Counted from the stretch's first letter, positions 16,415 to 26,206 are shown. The stretch is 38,449 bases of DNA from Desulfobacteria bacterium (GCA_030145395.1 JAQYVR010000077.1:1-38449), one strand, 5' to 3'. The notes: a model not told the origin generated them from the letters alone. Program-made: numbers and translations.

Positions 16415-18427
16415 GTGCAATCTGCTGAAGAGAAAGGACTCGACAAACTCTGTATAAAGACCATCCGGATGCTAGCCGTAGATGCCGTGGAAAAGGCTCG
16501 GTCCGGTCACCCAGGCATGCCGATGGAGGCCTCAGACATTGGGTACGTCCTCTGGACCCGTTTCCTCAAGCACAACCCGGCCAATCCTGAGTGGCCAAAC
16601 CGGGACAGGTTTGTCTTGTCAGCAGGTCATGGATCGATGCTCCTCTATGCCCTGCTCCATCTGACAGGCTATGACGTCTCTCTTGAAGATATCCGCCAAT
16701 TCCGGCAGTGGGACAGTATCACCCCGGGCCATCCTGAATATGGACACACCCCGGGAGTGGAGACAACGACCGGTCCTTTGGGCCAGGGTTTCTCTAACGG
16801 TGTCGGCATGGCCATGGCCCAGGAATACCTTTCCCAGTACTTTAACCGGCCTGGATATCCCATTGTCGATTATTTCATCTATGGCCTGGTCAGCGATGGC
16901 GACATGATGGAAGGAATCTCTTCAGAATCAGCCTCCATTGCGGGTCGTCTAGGTCTGGCGCGTCTGATCTATATCTACCTGGACAACCGCATTACTATCG
17001 AAGGGAGCACAGACCTCACGTTTACGGAGGACGTAGGGAAACGGTTTGAGGCCTATGACTGGCATGTGCAAAAGATAGATGGGCATGACATAGGTGAAAT
17101 TTCCTCGTCCCTGGGTGCGGCACAGGAAGAAACAGACAAGCCCTCCCTCATTATTGCCCGCACGCATATCGGATACGGAAGCCCCAACAAACAGGATACT
17201 GCATCGGCCCATGGAGAACCACTGGGACCCGAAGAGGCCTTGTTGGTGAGGGAGCGGTTCGATTGGCCTGAAACGCCGTTCCACATCCCTGAAGACGCCC
17301 TCGCCCATTTACGAACCTGCCAGGACAAGGGCCGCGAGGGGGAGGGGGAGTGGACAAGCCTCTTTAACACTTACGCCAGCGAACACCCGGATTTGGCAAG
17401 AGAATGGAAAGAGAGCCATGAGGGAAAATGGCCTGAGGGCTGGGAGGCTGATCTCCCTGTATTCCAGCCTGATGATGGTCCCATAGCCACCCGGAGTGCC
17501 TCGGGCAAGGTCCTGGAAGCTGTGGCACCCAGGCTGTATGCCCTGCTGGGCGGTTCTGCAGATCTCGCCCCTTCTACAAAAACTTTCATTAAGAGCCTAG
17601 GGGTCATCAAGGAGGATCCGTGCGGCAGAAACATCCATTTTGGCATACGCGAGCATGCCATGGGAGGTATTCTGAATGGCATGGCCCTTAGCAGGGCCCT
17701 TGTCCCTTACGGCGCCACGTTCCTGATCTTTTCTGACTACATGCGGCCACCCATACGTTTGGCTGCCCTGATGAACCTGCAGGTCATATATGTTTTCACC
17801 CATGACTCTGTGGCCGTGGGAGAGGATGGACCCACCCACCAGCCGGTCGAACAGCTGGCGGTCCTGCGGGCCATACCGAATCTGGCGGTGGTGCGGCCGG
17901 CCGACGCGAACGAGACAGCCTCGGCCTGGCAACTTGCCCTGAATAGAAAGGAAGGCCCCACTGCTCTGATCCTTACTCGACAGAAGCTGTCCGTTATAGA
18001 CCGGACCAAGTTTGCCTCGGCCGAAGGCTTACATCGAGGGGGCTACACCCTCGCGGACGCACCGCACGGAGAACCCGAAGTCCTGATCATTGCTACAGGA
18101 TCCGAGGTCCATCTCGCATTGGGTGCATATGACGCCCTGGTCGAAGAAGGGGTTGGAGTTCGAGTGGTAAACCTGCCCAGTTGGGAAGTCTTTGAAACCC
18201 AGGAAGCTGCCTATCAGGAAGAGATCTTGCCGGCCAAAGTTAAAGCCCGCCTTGCTGTTGAGGCGGCAATACCCATGGGCTGGGACCGTTATGTGGGTGA
18301 CCAGGGCAGAATGATCGGTATTGAGCGCTTTGGGGCTTCTGCGCCGGGAGGTCTTGTCCTGGAAAAACTTGGGTTCACTGTCGAAGCCGTGATTGCCGCT
18401 GTCAGAGAAATGTTGGAAAAGTCTTAG
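16415..18427 (+). CDS. tkt: Transketolase
   Basis: A full-length 670-residue thiamine-diphosphate enzyme that moves two-carbon ketol units between sugar phosphates in the non-oxidative pentose phosphate pathway (cytoplasm). GTG at 16415 is the start, with GGAGGG 5 bases upstream. Motifs are [39 protein letters not shown], the ThDP-binding SDGDMMEG...DNRITI region, and the pyrimidine-domain GIREHAMG and [15 protein letters not shown]. The 295 bases upstream (16120-16414) hold no gene I can support; an overlapping 79-codon frame at 16189-16428 is judged spurious. It is convergent with thiDN, with only 37 bases between their stops. Confidence 0.97.
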   Translation: MQSAEEKGLDKLCIKTIRMLAVDAVEKARSGHPGMPMEASDIGYVLWTRFLKHNPANPEWPNRDRFVLSAGHGSMLLYALLHLTGYDVSLEDIRQFRQWDSITPGHPEYGHTPGVETTTGPLGQGFSNGVGMAMAQEYLSQYFNRPGYPIVDYFIYGLVSDGDMMEGISSESASIAGRLGLARLIYIYLDNRITIEGSTDLTFTEDVGKRFEAYDWHVQKIDGHDIGEISSSLGAAQEETDKPSLIIARTHIGYGSPNKQDTASAHGEPLGPEEALLVRERFDWPETPFHIPEDALAHLRTCQDKGREGEGEWTSLFNTYASEHPDLAREWKESHEGKWPEGWEADLPVFQPDDGPIATRSASGKVLEAVAPRLYALLGGSADLAPSTKTFIKSLGVIKEDPCGRNIHFGIREHAMGGILNGMALSRALVPYGATFLIFSDYMRPPIRLAALMNLQVIYVFTHDSVAVGEDGPTHQPVEQLAVLRAIPNLAVVRPADANETASAWQLALNRKEGPTALILTRQKLSVIDRTKFASAEGLHRGGYTLADAPHGEPEVLIIATGSEVHLALGAYDALVEEGVGVRVVNLPSWEVFETQEAAYQEEILPAKVKARLAVEAAIPMGWDRYVGDQGRMIGIERFGASAPGGLVLEKLGFTVEAVIAAVREMLEKS

Positions 18428-18464
18428 TACATACAAGCCGGGAAAATTTAGGCGGGGATTTGTC

Positions 18465-19796
18465 TCATGTCTTTTGTAACTTGAGGACTTTGTCCACCAC
18501 CTCCTCCGGATTCCGTCCCAGCACCCGGATCATCGGCTCCTTGCCCACATCACCTCTATCGAAGATGACATCCGGTATCTCTGTTTCCCTGGATAGGACG
18601 GTCTCTGTGCCCCATTCAAGACTGCTCCCTTCCTTTTCTTTTATGGCCTGGGGCTCTTCCGCTCGGTCAAAGGAACATACTTTCCACCCCAGAGCCTTGC
18701 ATCGTTCGATAAGCTCATCCGAGAACCGAATATTCATAGTAGAACGAAACCCGGCGTCATGACGCATGGCCGTTAGGATAATAGTGGCTATGTGCTTGGA
18801 TGCGCCAAAAGCCGGGGCACTAACCGACACAATCCCCTCTCCCAGCTGCCCCAACCTGCCTGGAAAAGCAGCCACATCTTGGTATGTTTCAGCAAAGGGC
18901 AAAGCATAGCCCAAATTCGATTGAACCTCGGGGACGAGATGCCCCACGAGGGCTTTCTGAAGGCGGATCAAGCTCGCCCTCAGCGCCTCTGCCACTCTGT
19001 ACCTTTCCTGCTCCCTGGCAAACGGGGCATATGGGTTGGCGGGTCCGTGCCCGCTGCCCAGGGGGAGTCCAAACCGAACAGCAGCATGGATGAAATCCTT
19101 GGCCTTTTCCACGGCCTTCATCACATCAAGCTCCAGGGCAAGGTATGTAGCAATGGCAGCAGAGTATACACAACCCGTGCCGTGCGTATGGGGCGTGTCA
19201 ATGCGAGCCCTGGAAAATTCAAAAAACTCTTCCCCGTCATAGAGGTAATCTGTAGCCGGGCCAGCCAGGTGTCCGCCTTTGATCAAAACGTATCGTGCCC
19301 CCATGGCGTGTATGGTGCGCGCTGCCTCATGAATATCCTCTTCGGTCTTAATCGATCTTCCGGAAAGAACTTCTGCCTCGGGAATGTTAGGCGTAACCAC
19401 AAGGGCCATGGGAATGAGCCGGGAAATAAGGGTTTCCCTGGCCTCCTGAACGAGCAGAACATCTCCTCCTTTTGCGACCATAACAGGATCGACCACCAGC
19501 TTCTCGACACCATAAGCTGACAGTCTATCGGCAACCAGCTCAATGGTATTTGTATTGAAGAGCATGCCGGTTTTCACAGCGTCCGCACCGATGTCTGAAA
19601 GGACTGCGTCGAGTTGCTGTCCGATGAACTCCACAGGCACGGGATGTATCCCATCAACGCCTACTGTATTTTGTGCTGTAAGGGCTGTTAGAACGCTCAT
19701 GCCAAAGCCCCCAACAAGCGTAATTGTTTTGAGATCCGCCTGAATCCCAGCTCCTCCTCCCGAGTCTGAACCGGCAATGGTGAGAATACGCTTCAT
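18465..19796 (-). CDS. thiDN: Bifunctional HMP/HMP-P kinase and ThiN-type thiamine-phosphate synthase
   Basis: A 443-residue fusion. Residues 1 to about 265 are ThiD: TIAGSDSGGGAGIQADLKT at the N-terminus, VDPVMVAKGG, KGGH and DTPHTHGTGCVYSAAIAT at the active site. They phosphorylate hydroxymethylpyrimidine to HMP-PP. Residues about 270-443 are ThiN (VPEVQSNLGYALP, GRLG, ASKHIATIILTAMR), which joins HMP-PP with the thiazole phosphate in place of ThiE. The ATG at 19796 follows CAGGAGA. A sigma-70 promoter lies about 80 bases upstream. No TPP riboswitch is visible in the leader, and transketolase next door uses the resulting cofactor. Confidence 0.95.
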   Translation of the reverse strand: MKRILTIAGSDSGGGAGIQADLKTITLVGGFGMSVLTALTAQNTVGVDGIHPVPVEFIGQQLDAVLSDIGADAVKTGMLFNTNTIELVADRLSAYGVEKLVVDPVMVAKGGDVLLVQEARETLISRLIPMALVVTPNIPEAEVLSGRSIKTEEDIHEAARTIHAMGARYVLIKGGHLAGPATDYLYDGEEFFEFSRARIDTPHTHGTGCVYSAAIATYLALELDVMKAVEKAKDFIHAAVRFGLPLGSGHGPANPYAPFAREQERYRVAEALRASLIRLQKALVGHLVPEVQSNLGYALPFAETYQDVAAFPGRLGQLGEGIVSVSAPAFGASKHIATIILTAMRHDAGFRSTMNIRFSDELIERCKALGWKVCSFDRAEEPQAIKEKEGSSLEWGTETVLSRETEIPDVIFDRGDVGKEPMIRVLGRNPEEVVDKVLKLQKT

Positions 19797-19878
19797 TCGG
19801 TCTCCTGATAATCGTCCAAGTTAGTGCCAAAAAATAGCAGCAGAGTCAACCCTCCACGGCAGCCTAAACTTCGATTTC

Positions 19879-19907
19879 AGCCTACCGGCATACAAGGATA
19901 GTGTCAA
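19879..19907 (-). promoter_or_regulatory. Sigma-70-type promoter of thiDN
   Basis: On the minus strand TTGACA (19902-19907) is followed after 17 bases by TAGGCT (19879-19884). The -35 is perfect and the -10 is moderate. Predicted start near 19872 gives a leader of about 76 nt. The sequence TTGACACTAT is shared with the fumC promoter. Confidence 0.5.
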
Positions 19908-19960
19908 TAAAAATAAAGCTTTAGCTTGACTTTCCTGGCCACATCTCCTAATGTCGCCGC

Positions 19961-22231
19961 ATGGGAGCAGGCCAGTCCATCAGGAAATTTCTTAGGGGGC
20001 TCTTTAAGGTCAACGCGGCGACGATCACCATTTGCATCGTCTTACTAGGAATTTTTTCCTATCAGCGCGTTCCTTTCCTGGACCTCATGGAATTAAAGAC
20101 GGTTGACCTGAGATTCCTGTCGCGAGGCCCAATGACCCCCGGACCTGAAGTGGTTCTGGCGGTAGTTGATGAAAAGAGCTTGGTGGAGCAAGGAAAATGG
20201 GTCTGGCCCAGGTCGAAATTTGCTCAGATGGTCCGTGTACTGTCTGACAGCGGTGCCAAGGTTATCGCCTTTGACATCGGCTTCCTGGAGCCTGACAAGA
20301 ACAGTCTTGTTGAGATGGTGACCAATTTTGAAGATGTGGTGAACAGCCTTGGCATAGAGGATGACAAGCTGGATGCCCATCTTGAAGAGGTCAGACATCG
20401 GGCCGATAACGACCTCGTCTTTGCTGAAGCCATAAAAGAGTCAAACGCCAAGGTAGTACTGGGATACTTTCATCAGATGAACACGGAAGGCCTTGAGTAC
20501 CTGGATGAAGAGACTGTTGGCGTGCAAATCGACAACGCTCGAGCATCACGCTACTCAATGATTCGCTATAAATCAGATCAAGCCCAGAGAGTGCAACTCC
20601 TGGAGGCCTTTATGCCTCAGTCGAACATAGGGATCCTCGCTGGCTCCACACGATATTCCGGCTATTTCAACATGTTTCCTGATCAGGATGGCGGTGTCCG
20701 ATGGGTCCCCTTGTTGGTCCGTTGTCGGGAACACCTCTATGCTCCCCTTTCAATGCAAACCCTCCGGGCCTATACGGGTCGTTCCCCCACAGTGGTGATA
20801 GCTGAGTACGGGGTTGAAAAAATAAAAATCGGGAAACTGGAAGTACCCACGGATGAAGATGGCCGCATTATGGTCAACTATCGTGGAGCAGGGAAAACCT
20901 TTCCGCACATCTCTATCACCGATATCCTCCACAATAGGGTCCCCCCGGAAACTTTCAAAGACAAGATAGTCCTGGTCGGCGCCACCGCGATCGGCATATA
21001 CGATATGCGCGTTACACCTTTCTCTAATGTATACCCGGGTCTTGAGATCCACGCCAACGTTGTTGATAATATACTTCAACAGAGCTTTCTCCAGCGCCCC
21101 AACTGGGCACGCCTCTTTGACCTGGCAGCGATAGTCTTCATCGGCCTCATCCTCGGGTTGCTGCTTCCGCGTCTCCGGGCCTTATCCGGGACAGCTGTGG
21201 CCATTGGATTGTTTGTCGCGTATATACTCCTGTGTCAGTATCTGTTCAATAACCTGGGGGCATGGCTGAACATCGTTTATCCAGCGGTGGTTCTTATCCT
21301 TATCCTTGTGTGCCTGACGGTTTACAAGTACCTCACCGAAGAGCGGCAGAAGAAGTTTATCAAGGATGCATTCAGCACCTACCTTGCGCCCAGTGTCGTC
21401 ACACAGCTCATAAAGTCTCCCGAAAAACTTGTTCTCGGAGGCGAAGATCGCGTCATAACAGCCTTCTTCTCAGACGTTCAGGACTTTACGTCGATTTCTG
21501 AAAAGCTGACCCCAAAGGAACTTGTGGAGCTTCTCAACGAGTTTCTCACAGAGATGACGGACGTTATTCTGGACCATGAGGGGACTGTGGACAAATTTGA
21601 AGGAGATGCCATTATCGCCTTCTTTGGCGCCCCAAACATCTTGGAAGACCATGCGCTTAGAGCCTGCAGCGCATGTATTGATATGCAGAAGAAACTTGCT
21701 GAGCTGCGGACTAAGTGGGGAGAGGAGAACCGGCCTCAACTGAAGATGCGAATCGGTCTCAGCACTGGATCGGCTGTTGTCGACAATATGGGGTCCAAGA
21801 ACCGAATGGATTATACAATGATGGGAGATACCGTCAACACAGCGGCAAGACTGGAAGGCGTCAACAAAACTTATGAAACCTATACAATGATCAGCGATTC
21901 GACTTTCATCCCAGCTGAGCAGGGGATCTTTGTCAGGGAATTGGACACCGTCAATGTTGTGGGAAAGGGAGAACCAGTGGTGGTCTATGAACTGATAGGC
22001 TATCCTGGAGAAATCGACGGCGAGCTCATATCAGTCGTGGAGCGATACACCCTGGGGTTGCGCGCCTACAGAAACCAGATCTGGGATGAGGCTATCAGCC
22101 ACTTCTCTTCAGCCCTTTCCCTTGATCCAACAGATGGACCAAGTCAAGTCATGCTGGACCGCTGCGAAGACTATAAGGCCACACCGCCCGGAAAGGATTG
22201 GGACGGGGCTTTTACTATGGTCACAAAGTAG
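19961..22231 (+). CDS. CHASE2-domain class III adenylate/guanylate cyclase
   Basis: A 756-residue membrane receptor cyclase. An N-terminal helix (about 19-37) is followed by an extracytoplasmic CHASE2 sensor (about 40-380, with VLAVVDEKSL, VIAFDIGF, VNYRG, KIVLVGATA) and three closely spaced helices (about 386-455). The catalytic domain follows at about 490-690, with metal-binding Asp505 (FFSDVQDFT) and Asp549 (FEGDAIIAFFGAP). AGRLE-like AARLEGVNK and the loop MDYTMMGDTVNTA fit a class III cyclase, probably making cAMP. A single TPR-like repeat closes the protein. The ATG at 19961 has no evident Shine-Dalgarno site, so the start is the least certain part. It diverges from thiDN. Confidence 0.93.
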   Translation: MGAGQSIRKFLRGLFKVNAATITICIVLLGIFSYQRVPFLDLMELKTVDLRFLSRGPMTPGPEVVLAVVDEKSLVEQGKWVWPRSKFAQMVRVLSDSGAKVIAFDIGFLEPDKNSLVEMVTNFEDVVNSLGIEDDKLDAHLEEVRHRADNDLVFAEAIKESNAKVVLGYFHQMNTEGLEYLDEETVGVQIDNARASRYSMIRYKSDQAQRVQLLEAFMPQSNIGILAGSTRYSGYFNMFPDQDGGVRWVPLLVRCREHLYAPLSMQTLRAYTGRSPTVVIAEYGVEKIKIGKLEVPTDEDGRIMVNYRGAGKTFPHISITDILHNRVPPETFKDKIVLVGATAIGIYDMRVTPFSNVYPGLEIHANVVDNILQQSFLQRPNWARLFDLAAIVFIGLILGLLLPRLRALSGTAVAIGLFVAYILLCQYLFNNLGAWLNIVYPAVVLILILVCLTVYKYLTEERQKKFIKDAFSTYLAPSVVTQLIKSPEKLVLGGEDRVITAFFSDVQDFTSISEKLTPKELVELLNEFLTEMTDVILDHEGTVDKFEGDAIIAFFGAPNILEDHALRACSACIDMQKKLAELRTKWGEENRPQLKMRIGLSTGSAVVDNMGSKNRMDYTMMGDTVNTAARLEGVNKTYETYTMISDSTFIPAEQGIFVRELDTVNVVGKGEPVVVYELIGYPGEIDGELISVVERYTLGLRAYRNQIWDEAISHFSSALSLDPTDGPSQVMLDRCEDYKATPPGKDWDGAFTMVTK

Positions 22232-22281
22232 CATTGACCTGCCCCCCAAATTTCGGTCCAGACTTTAAGTTAGTTTTCTGG

Positions 22282-22287
22282 TATAAT
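22282..22287 (+). promoter_or_regulatory. Extended -10 promoter candidate for the pyruvate-kinase-like gene
   Basis: TGGTATAAT gives a perfect TATAAT with the upstream TG of an extended -10. There is no good -35. It lies about 120 bases before the ATG at 22409. The preceding stretch, 22236-22270, starts TGACCTGCCCCCC and could be an insertion-sequence end. Confidence 0.35.
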
Positions 22288-22408
22288 GATGGATCGGAAG
22301 ACCTGAAAACACTGATCTCGGAGATACCGATTCCCAGGTAGCCACGCAGCAGCAAAATACGGGAAGGTCGACCGGGCCGGCGGGCCTCTGAGCCAGCCAA
22401 AACTCCAG

Positions 22409-22984
22409 ATGAAGCGCCAGGTTGAATATTATGAAAAACCCGGGCCAGACAACACCCGGGCCTGTATGGATATCCTTTACCTGTTGATCCATGATGAGGG
22501 GTATAGGGATGTCGTTGTGGCATCTACATCAGGTGAGACCGGTCTGACAGCGGCTCGGAGGCTGCAAGGTGAAGGTGCCAATCTTGTCGTCGTGGGCCAT
22601 TCGGCGGGCTTTTCAGGGCCCAACCAGGACCAGTTTTCAGATGATGCCTATCAGGAGATAACCTGGCTGGGAGGGCGTGTTTACAAAGGAACGATACTGA
22701 CTCATTCCATTGAAACAGCCCTGGCAAAAGAGTTCTCGGGCTGCTACCCAACCTTGCTTATTGCAAATACTTTTAGGCGTTTTGGCCAGGGGGTCAAGGT
22801 TTGCTGTGAGATTGTGATGGAAGCCGTAGATGGGGGACTAGTTGCTGAAGGGCGAGAGGTTGTGGCTGTGGCAGGCACAGCCAGAGGAGCAGATACCGTA
22901 ACCATTATAAAATCAGCGGCTTCCAAAAGATTCTTGGACCTCTATGTATCTCAGATTGTCGCCAAGCCAAGACAGCCCAAATGA
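22409..22984 (+). CDS. Stand-alone pyruvate-kinase C-terminal-domain protein
   Basis: A 191-residue protein like the pyruvate kinase alpha/beta C-terminal domain (PF02887, COG1751) without any catalytic barrel. It has alternating strands and helices: DVVVASTSGETGLTAARRLQGEGANLVVVGHSAGF, then GRVYKGTILTHSIETAL, FGQGVKVCCEIVMEAVDGGL and a closing EVVAVAGTARGADTVTIIKS. In pyruvate kinases this domain binds the allosteric effector, so a ligand-sensing role is possible, but no reaction is known for the isolated form. The start at 22409 lacks a strong ribosome binding site. A CAGGGGA/TCCCCTG hairpin follows the stop, before the histidine kinase gene. Confidence 0.8.
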   Translation: MKRQVEYYEKPGPDNTRACMDILYLLIHDEGYRDVVVASTSGETGLTAARRLQGEGANLVVVGHSAGFSGPNQDQFSDDAYQEITWLGGRVYKGTILTHSIETALAKEFSGCYPTLLIANTFRRFGQGVKVCCEIVMEAVDGGLVAEGREVVAVAGTARGADTVTIIKSAASKRFLDLYVSQIVAKPRQPK

Positions 22985-22998
22985 TCACCTCAAAACCT

Positions 22999-23019
22999 CA
23001 GGGGAGGAAACATCCCCTG
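22999..23019 (+). terminator. Hairpin after the pyruvate-kinase-like gene
   Basis: CAGGGGA (22999-23005) and TCCCCTG (23013-23019) form a perfect 7-bp stem with loop GGAAACA. It lies 14 bases after the stop and has no T-run, so it is a weak terminator or an RNA-processing site. The kinase gene follows 50 bases later. Confidence 0.35.
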
Positions 23020-23069
23020 CATCATAGCAAAGAACACAACGGTGAGACCTTTTAAGAACACCCCCTGAC

Positions 23070-24521
23070 GTGAACCATCAATCCAAAGAAAACGGCATGG
23101 ACCCAAAAGATGCAGCAGGGATAAAACCCTTCAAGTTAGTTAAGTATTTTACCTTTACCAGTCTTGTTGTAATCCTTTTGGGCTCTTTGATCTTGTCTGC
23201 GGTAATTGCCCGCAGGGCAGAGACCGTCCTCTTGAAGAAGAGCGAAGACTATGCCCTGCTGATGGCAGAAAACCTCAACCATCAGGTCTTCCTCCAATTC
23301 ATTGTTCCTGCGGCCCTTCAGTTCGGCCAGGTCATCCAACTGCGGAACAAGGTCCTTTTTGACCGCCTTGACCAGGTGGTCAGAAATACACTGCACAGCT
23401 TTAGTGTAGAGACGGTCAACATCATTGACAAAAATGAGAATGTGATCTTCTACAGCTTTGACAAAGAACTCTTGGGAAGAACGGGGCAGGGTGGGATAGA
23501 CTATCAGCAAGCCCTCCTTAATGAGCCACGTTCCAAGCTGATTAGGAGGGGAGGATTCTGGGATATCCTGTTCGGGGCCCCGAGTGAGTGCAAGCTGACC
23601 ACGTATGTGCCTCTGAAGGCTGAAAGGCCTCTGTCAAATATCGAGGGGCCTATCCTCGGGGTATTCGAGATTGTTCAGGACCTGTCCGAGGATTACCAGA
23701 CAATCACAGATTTCAAGTACAGGATTATTATTACCTCGGCAGTCATTATGGGCCTTCTCTTCTTTGTTCTTCGACTTGTGGTCAAGCGTGGTGAACAGAT
23801 CATCGAAAAGCGGGCTCAGGAGCGACTCCTTCTGAAGGAAAAGCTGGGCGATGCTCAGCGGTTAGCAAGTCTTGGCGAAATGGTGGCAGGCATCTCCCAT
23901 GAAATCCGTAACCCCTTGGGAATTATCAGCAGTACCGCAGAACTCATGAAACAGAAGCTTTCGAGTTCCGGCCCTGAAGTCGAGCTTGCAGGTGTTATCG
24001 TTCAGGAGGCCAACCGCCTGAACAGCATTGTAACCGATTTTCTGAATTTTGCCAGGCCCCAAGCACCCAACTTCATGCCCTGCAGGGTCGACGAGGTCAT
24101 AGAGAAGAACCTTACGTTCCTTGCTCCGGAAATCAACAAACACGGTCACCGGATCCATAAGCGATTTTCCACCGACACCCCGGAGATAGAAGCTGATCCC
24201 GGGCTGCTGTATCAGGCCTTCTTGAATATCCTGATAAATGCTATGCAGGCGATGCCGGAAAGCGGCGACATATACATCGAGTTGTCTGCCCATAAACACA
24301 CCCTGACCATTCTTTTCACCGATGAAGGGTCCGGAATTCCTGATGAAACCCTGAACAGGATTTGGGAACCTTTCTTTACCTCAAAAGACAAAGGAAGTGG
24401 CCTTGGACTTCCAATCGTCAAGAAGATCATAGAGGGACACGGCGGCATTATCGAAGTTGACAATGGTCCGGAAAAGGGGGTTCAGTTAACGGTCACCCTG
24501 CCGGTGGATCACCATTCTTGA
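23070..24521 (+). CDS. Membrane sensor histidine kinase paired with a sigma-54 activator
   Basis: A 483-residue kinase from GTG at 23070; ATG at 23097 is an alternative and neither has a strong ribosome binding site. A transmembrane helix lies at about 25-47, a periplasmic sensor of about 170 residues (VETVNIIDKNENVIFYSFDKELLGR, a PAS/Cache-like strand pattern) follows, and a second helix is at about 219-240. The cytoplasmic part has the H-box SLGEMVAGISHEIRNPLGI with phosphoacceptor His277, the N-box NILINAMQAMPESG, G1 DEGSGIP and G2 GSGLGLPIVKKI. The signal sensed is unknown. The stop overlaps or abuts the response regulator gene, so the two form one operon and signalling pair. Confidence 0.93.
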   Translation: MNHQSKENGMDPKDAAGIKPFKLVKYFTFTSLVVILLGSLILSAVIARRAETVLLKKSEDYALLMAENLNHQVFLQFIVPAALQFGQVIQLRNKVLFDRLDQVVRNTLHSFSVETVNIIDKNENVIFYSFDKELLGRTGQGGIDYQQALLNEPRSKLIRRGGFWDILFGAPSECKLTTYVPLKAERPLSNIEGPILGVFEIVQDLSEDYQTITDFKYRIIITSAVIMGLLFFVLRLVVKRGEQIIEKRAQERLLLKEKLGDAQRLASLGEMVAGISHEIRNPLGIISSTAELMKQKLSSSGPEVELAGVIVQEANRLNSIVTDFLNFARPQAPNFMPCRVDEVIEKNLTFLAPEINKHGHRIHKRFSTDTPEIEADPGLLYQAFLNILINAMQAMPESGDIYIELSAHKHTLTILFTDEGSGIPDETLNRIWEPFFTSKDKGSGLGLPIVKKIIEGHGGIIEVDNGPEKGVQLTVTLPVDHHS

Positions 24522-24541
24522 GCTCCAACGGGAACAGACTA

Positions 24542-25897
24542 ATGGAAACTATCCTCATTGTGGATGACGAAAAAAACTACCTTGTGGTTCTGAGTTCGTT
24601 TCTGTCAGGGGAGGGATATGAACCAATAACAGCCGACAACGCCCAACAAGCCCTTGATATTGTGGAGAGCACAGACCTTGACCTGGTCCTTACAGACATG
24701 AAGATGCCTTCCATGGACGGGACAGAACTTCTCAAGCGCATCAAGGAAAAGAGCCCTGAACTGCCAGTAGTCATGATGACAGCATACGGAACGGTGGAAA
24801 AGGCCGTTGAGGCCATGCAGTTGGGAGCCTTTAACTTCGTTCTGAAGCCTTTTCAGAATGAAACGCTCAAACAGATAATACGCAATGCGGTCAGTACTTA
24901 TTCGGTCTTGAAAGAAAACCGTCGGCTTGTAGAGGCTTTGGAAAGTCGCTATCGCTTTGACAATATCATCGGTAAAAGCAAGCCCATGCTCGCTGTATTT
25001 GACATCATCCAGAAGGTAGCTCATACCAAGGCCACGGTGCTGATCACCGGTGAGAGCGGCAGCGGGAAGGAACTGATCGCCAAGGCTGTTCATTTCAACA
25101 GCGCTCGCCGCAACAAGCCTTTTGTGGCGATCAGTTGTGCAGCTCTCTCGGAGACTCTCTTAGAAAGTGAGCTTTTCGGTCACGAGAGGGGGGCCTTCAC
25201 AGGGGCCGCTGCCATGAGAAAGGGACGATTTGAATTGGCGGATGGAGGCACCTTGTTTCTAGATGAGATTGGGGACGTGCCGACTTCTGTACAGGTAAAA
25301 CTCCTGCGTGTCCTTGAAGAGATGACCTTTGAACGGGTTGGCGGCACCAGAACCATTGCTGCTGATATCCGCCTAATTGCAGCAACCAACAAGGATCTGA
25401 GGGAACAGGTGGAAAAGCAGCGTTTCCGAGAAGACCTCTATTTTCGCCTAAACGTAGTTCACATTAAACTCCCTCCCCTCAGAGAGCGGTCAGAAGACAT
25501 CCCTCTTTTGGCAACGTACTTTATGAACAAGTATGCCGGGGAAACGAACAGAGGGGAAATGACCATTTCCCCTGAAGCCATGCGTTTTTTTTGTCAACAT
25601 CGCTGGCCCGGGAATGTGCGGGAGTTTGAGAATGCCATTGAGCGGGCTGTGCTTTTAAGTGAGGGCATTGAGATAGGCCTGGACGACCTGCCCAAGGACC
25701 TTGTGGGCTTTGCAGACCTTGAGATTCCAATAGACTGGGAAGACCTGTCCAACCTTCCTGCAACCCTTGACGGCATAGAGAAGAGGCTTGTCCAGAAGGC
25801 CCTTTCCATGTCGAATAATATTCAGGCTCGTGCGGCCAAGCTTCTCGGCGTTACGCCTTCCAACCTCCAGTATCGCCTGAAGAAGCACAACCTATAG
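24542..25897 (+). CDS. NtrC-family response regulator, sigma-54-dependent activator
   Basis: A 451-residue protein from ATG at 24542; a TTG at 24518, overlapping the kinase stop by 4 bases, would add 8 residues. The receiver has phosphoacceptor Asp52 in LTDMKMPSMDG. The AAA+ domain has Walker A GESGSGKE at about 168, the sigma-54 contact loop GAFTGA at about 217, LFLDEIGDVP and the R-finger region RERSEDIPLLATYF. The C-terminus is a Fis-type helix-turn-helix, IQARAAKLLGVTPSNLQYRL. It should bind enhancer sites and activate sigma-54 promoters on phosphorylation by the adjacent kinase. The only sigma-54 promoter I found in the window lies 430 bases downstream at 26328. Confidence 0.95.
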   Translation: METILIVDDEKNYLVVLSSFLSGEGYEPITADNAQQALDIVESTDLDLVLTDMKMPSMDGTELLKRIKEKSPELPVVMMTAYGTVEKAVEAMQLGAFNFVLKPFQNETLKQIIRNAVSTYSVLKENRRLVEALESRYRFDNIIGKSKPMLAVFDIIQKVAHTKATVLITGESGSGKELIAKAVHFNSARRNKPFVAISCAALSETLLESELFGHERGAFTGAAAMRKGRFELADGGTLFLDEIGDVPTSVQVKLLRVLEEMTFERVGGTRTIAADIRLIAATNKDLREQVEKQRFREDLYFRLNVVHIKLPPLRERSEDIPLLATYFMNKYAGETNRGEMTISPEAMRFFCQHRWPGNVREFENAIERAVLLSEGIEIGLDDLPKDLVGFADLEIPIDWEDLSNLPATLDGIEKRLVQKALSMSNNIQARAAKLLGVTPSNLQYRLKKHNL

Positions 25898-25912
25898 TGA
25901 CTATTGTATAGG

Positions 25913-25942
25913 GACGCCTATGACCTTGCCATTATAGGTGTC
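25913..25942 (+). terminator. Terminator-like hairpin after the two-component operon
   Basis: GACGCCTAT (25913-25921) pairs with ATAGGTGTC (25934-25942), with one G-U pair, leaving a 12-base loop and ending in ATTT. It lies 15 bases after the response regulator stop. The T-run is short. Confidence 0.45.
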
Positions 25943-25986
25943 ATTTCATGTGGTTATGCCGCAGAGAACGAGGCGTTGAACTCGGC

Positions 25987-26139
25987 ATACAAAAATTTGT
26001 ATATTGCCGTATCGTTTATGATATCAACTTGTTAAGCCATGCTGGGGCGCTTCACATAAAGATTTTGCGTTTCGGAGAATATCATACGATATCAACTATT
26101 TAAACGTCATTCCAGCGCGGTGCATACAAAAATTTGTAT
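25987..26139. repeat. Two identical 16-bp palindromes, ATACAAAAATTTGTAT
   Basis: The sequence occurs at 25987-26002 and 26124-26139, 137 bp apart, each preceded by C. Arms ATACAAA/TTTGTAT flank AA. Between them GATATCAACT occurs twice (26020-26029 and 26088-26097). They lie within the 850-bp gene-free gap 25898-26746, upstream of the sigma-54 promoter. They look like binding sites of a dimeric DNA-binding protein, but which one is unknown. Confidence 0.5.
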
Positions 26140-26206
26140 GAATTAACGGGCGTTGAGGGGGATCAAGTGGCAAGTTATTGGAGAGGCTACGGTCCGGTCA
26201 TGTCGA

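Noticed and set aside
16189-16428. 79-codon frame upstream of and overlapping transketolase
   Set aside because: No ribosome binding site, no recognisable domain, and it overlaps the well-supported GTG start of tkt.
19797-19960. TPP riboswitch upstream of thiDN
   Set aside because: Expected because the gene makes thiamine phosphate, but the conserved CTGAGA and ACCTGA elements are absent from the leader.
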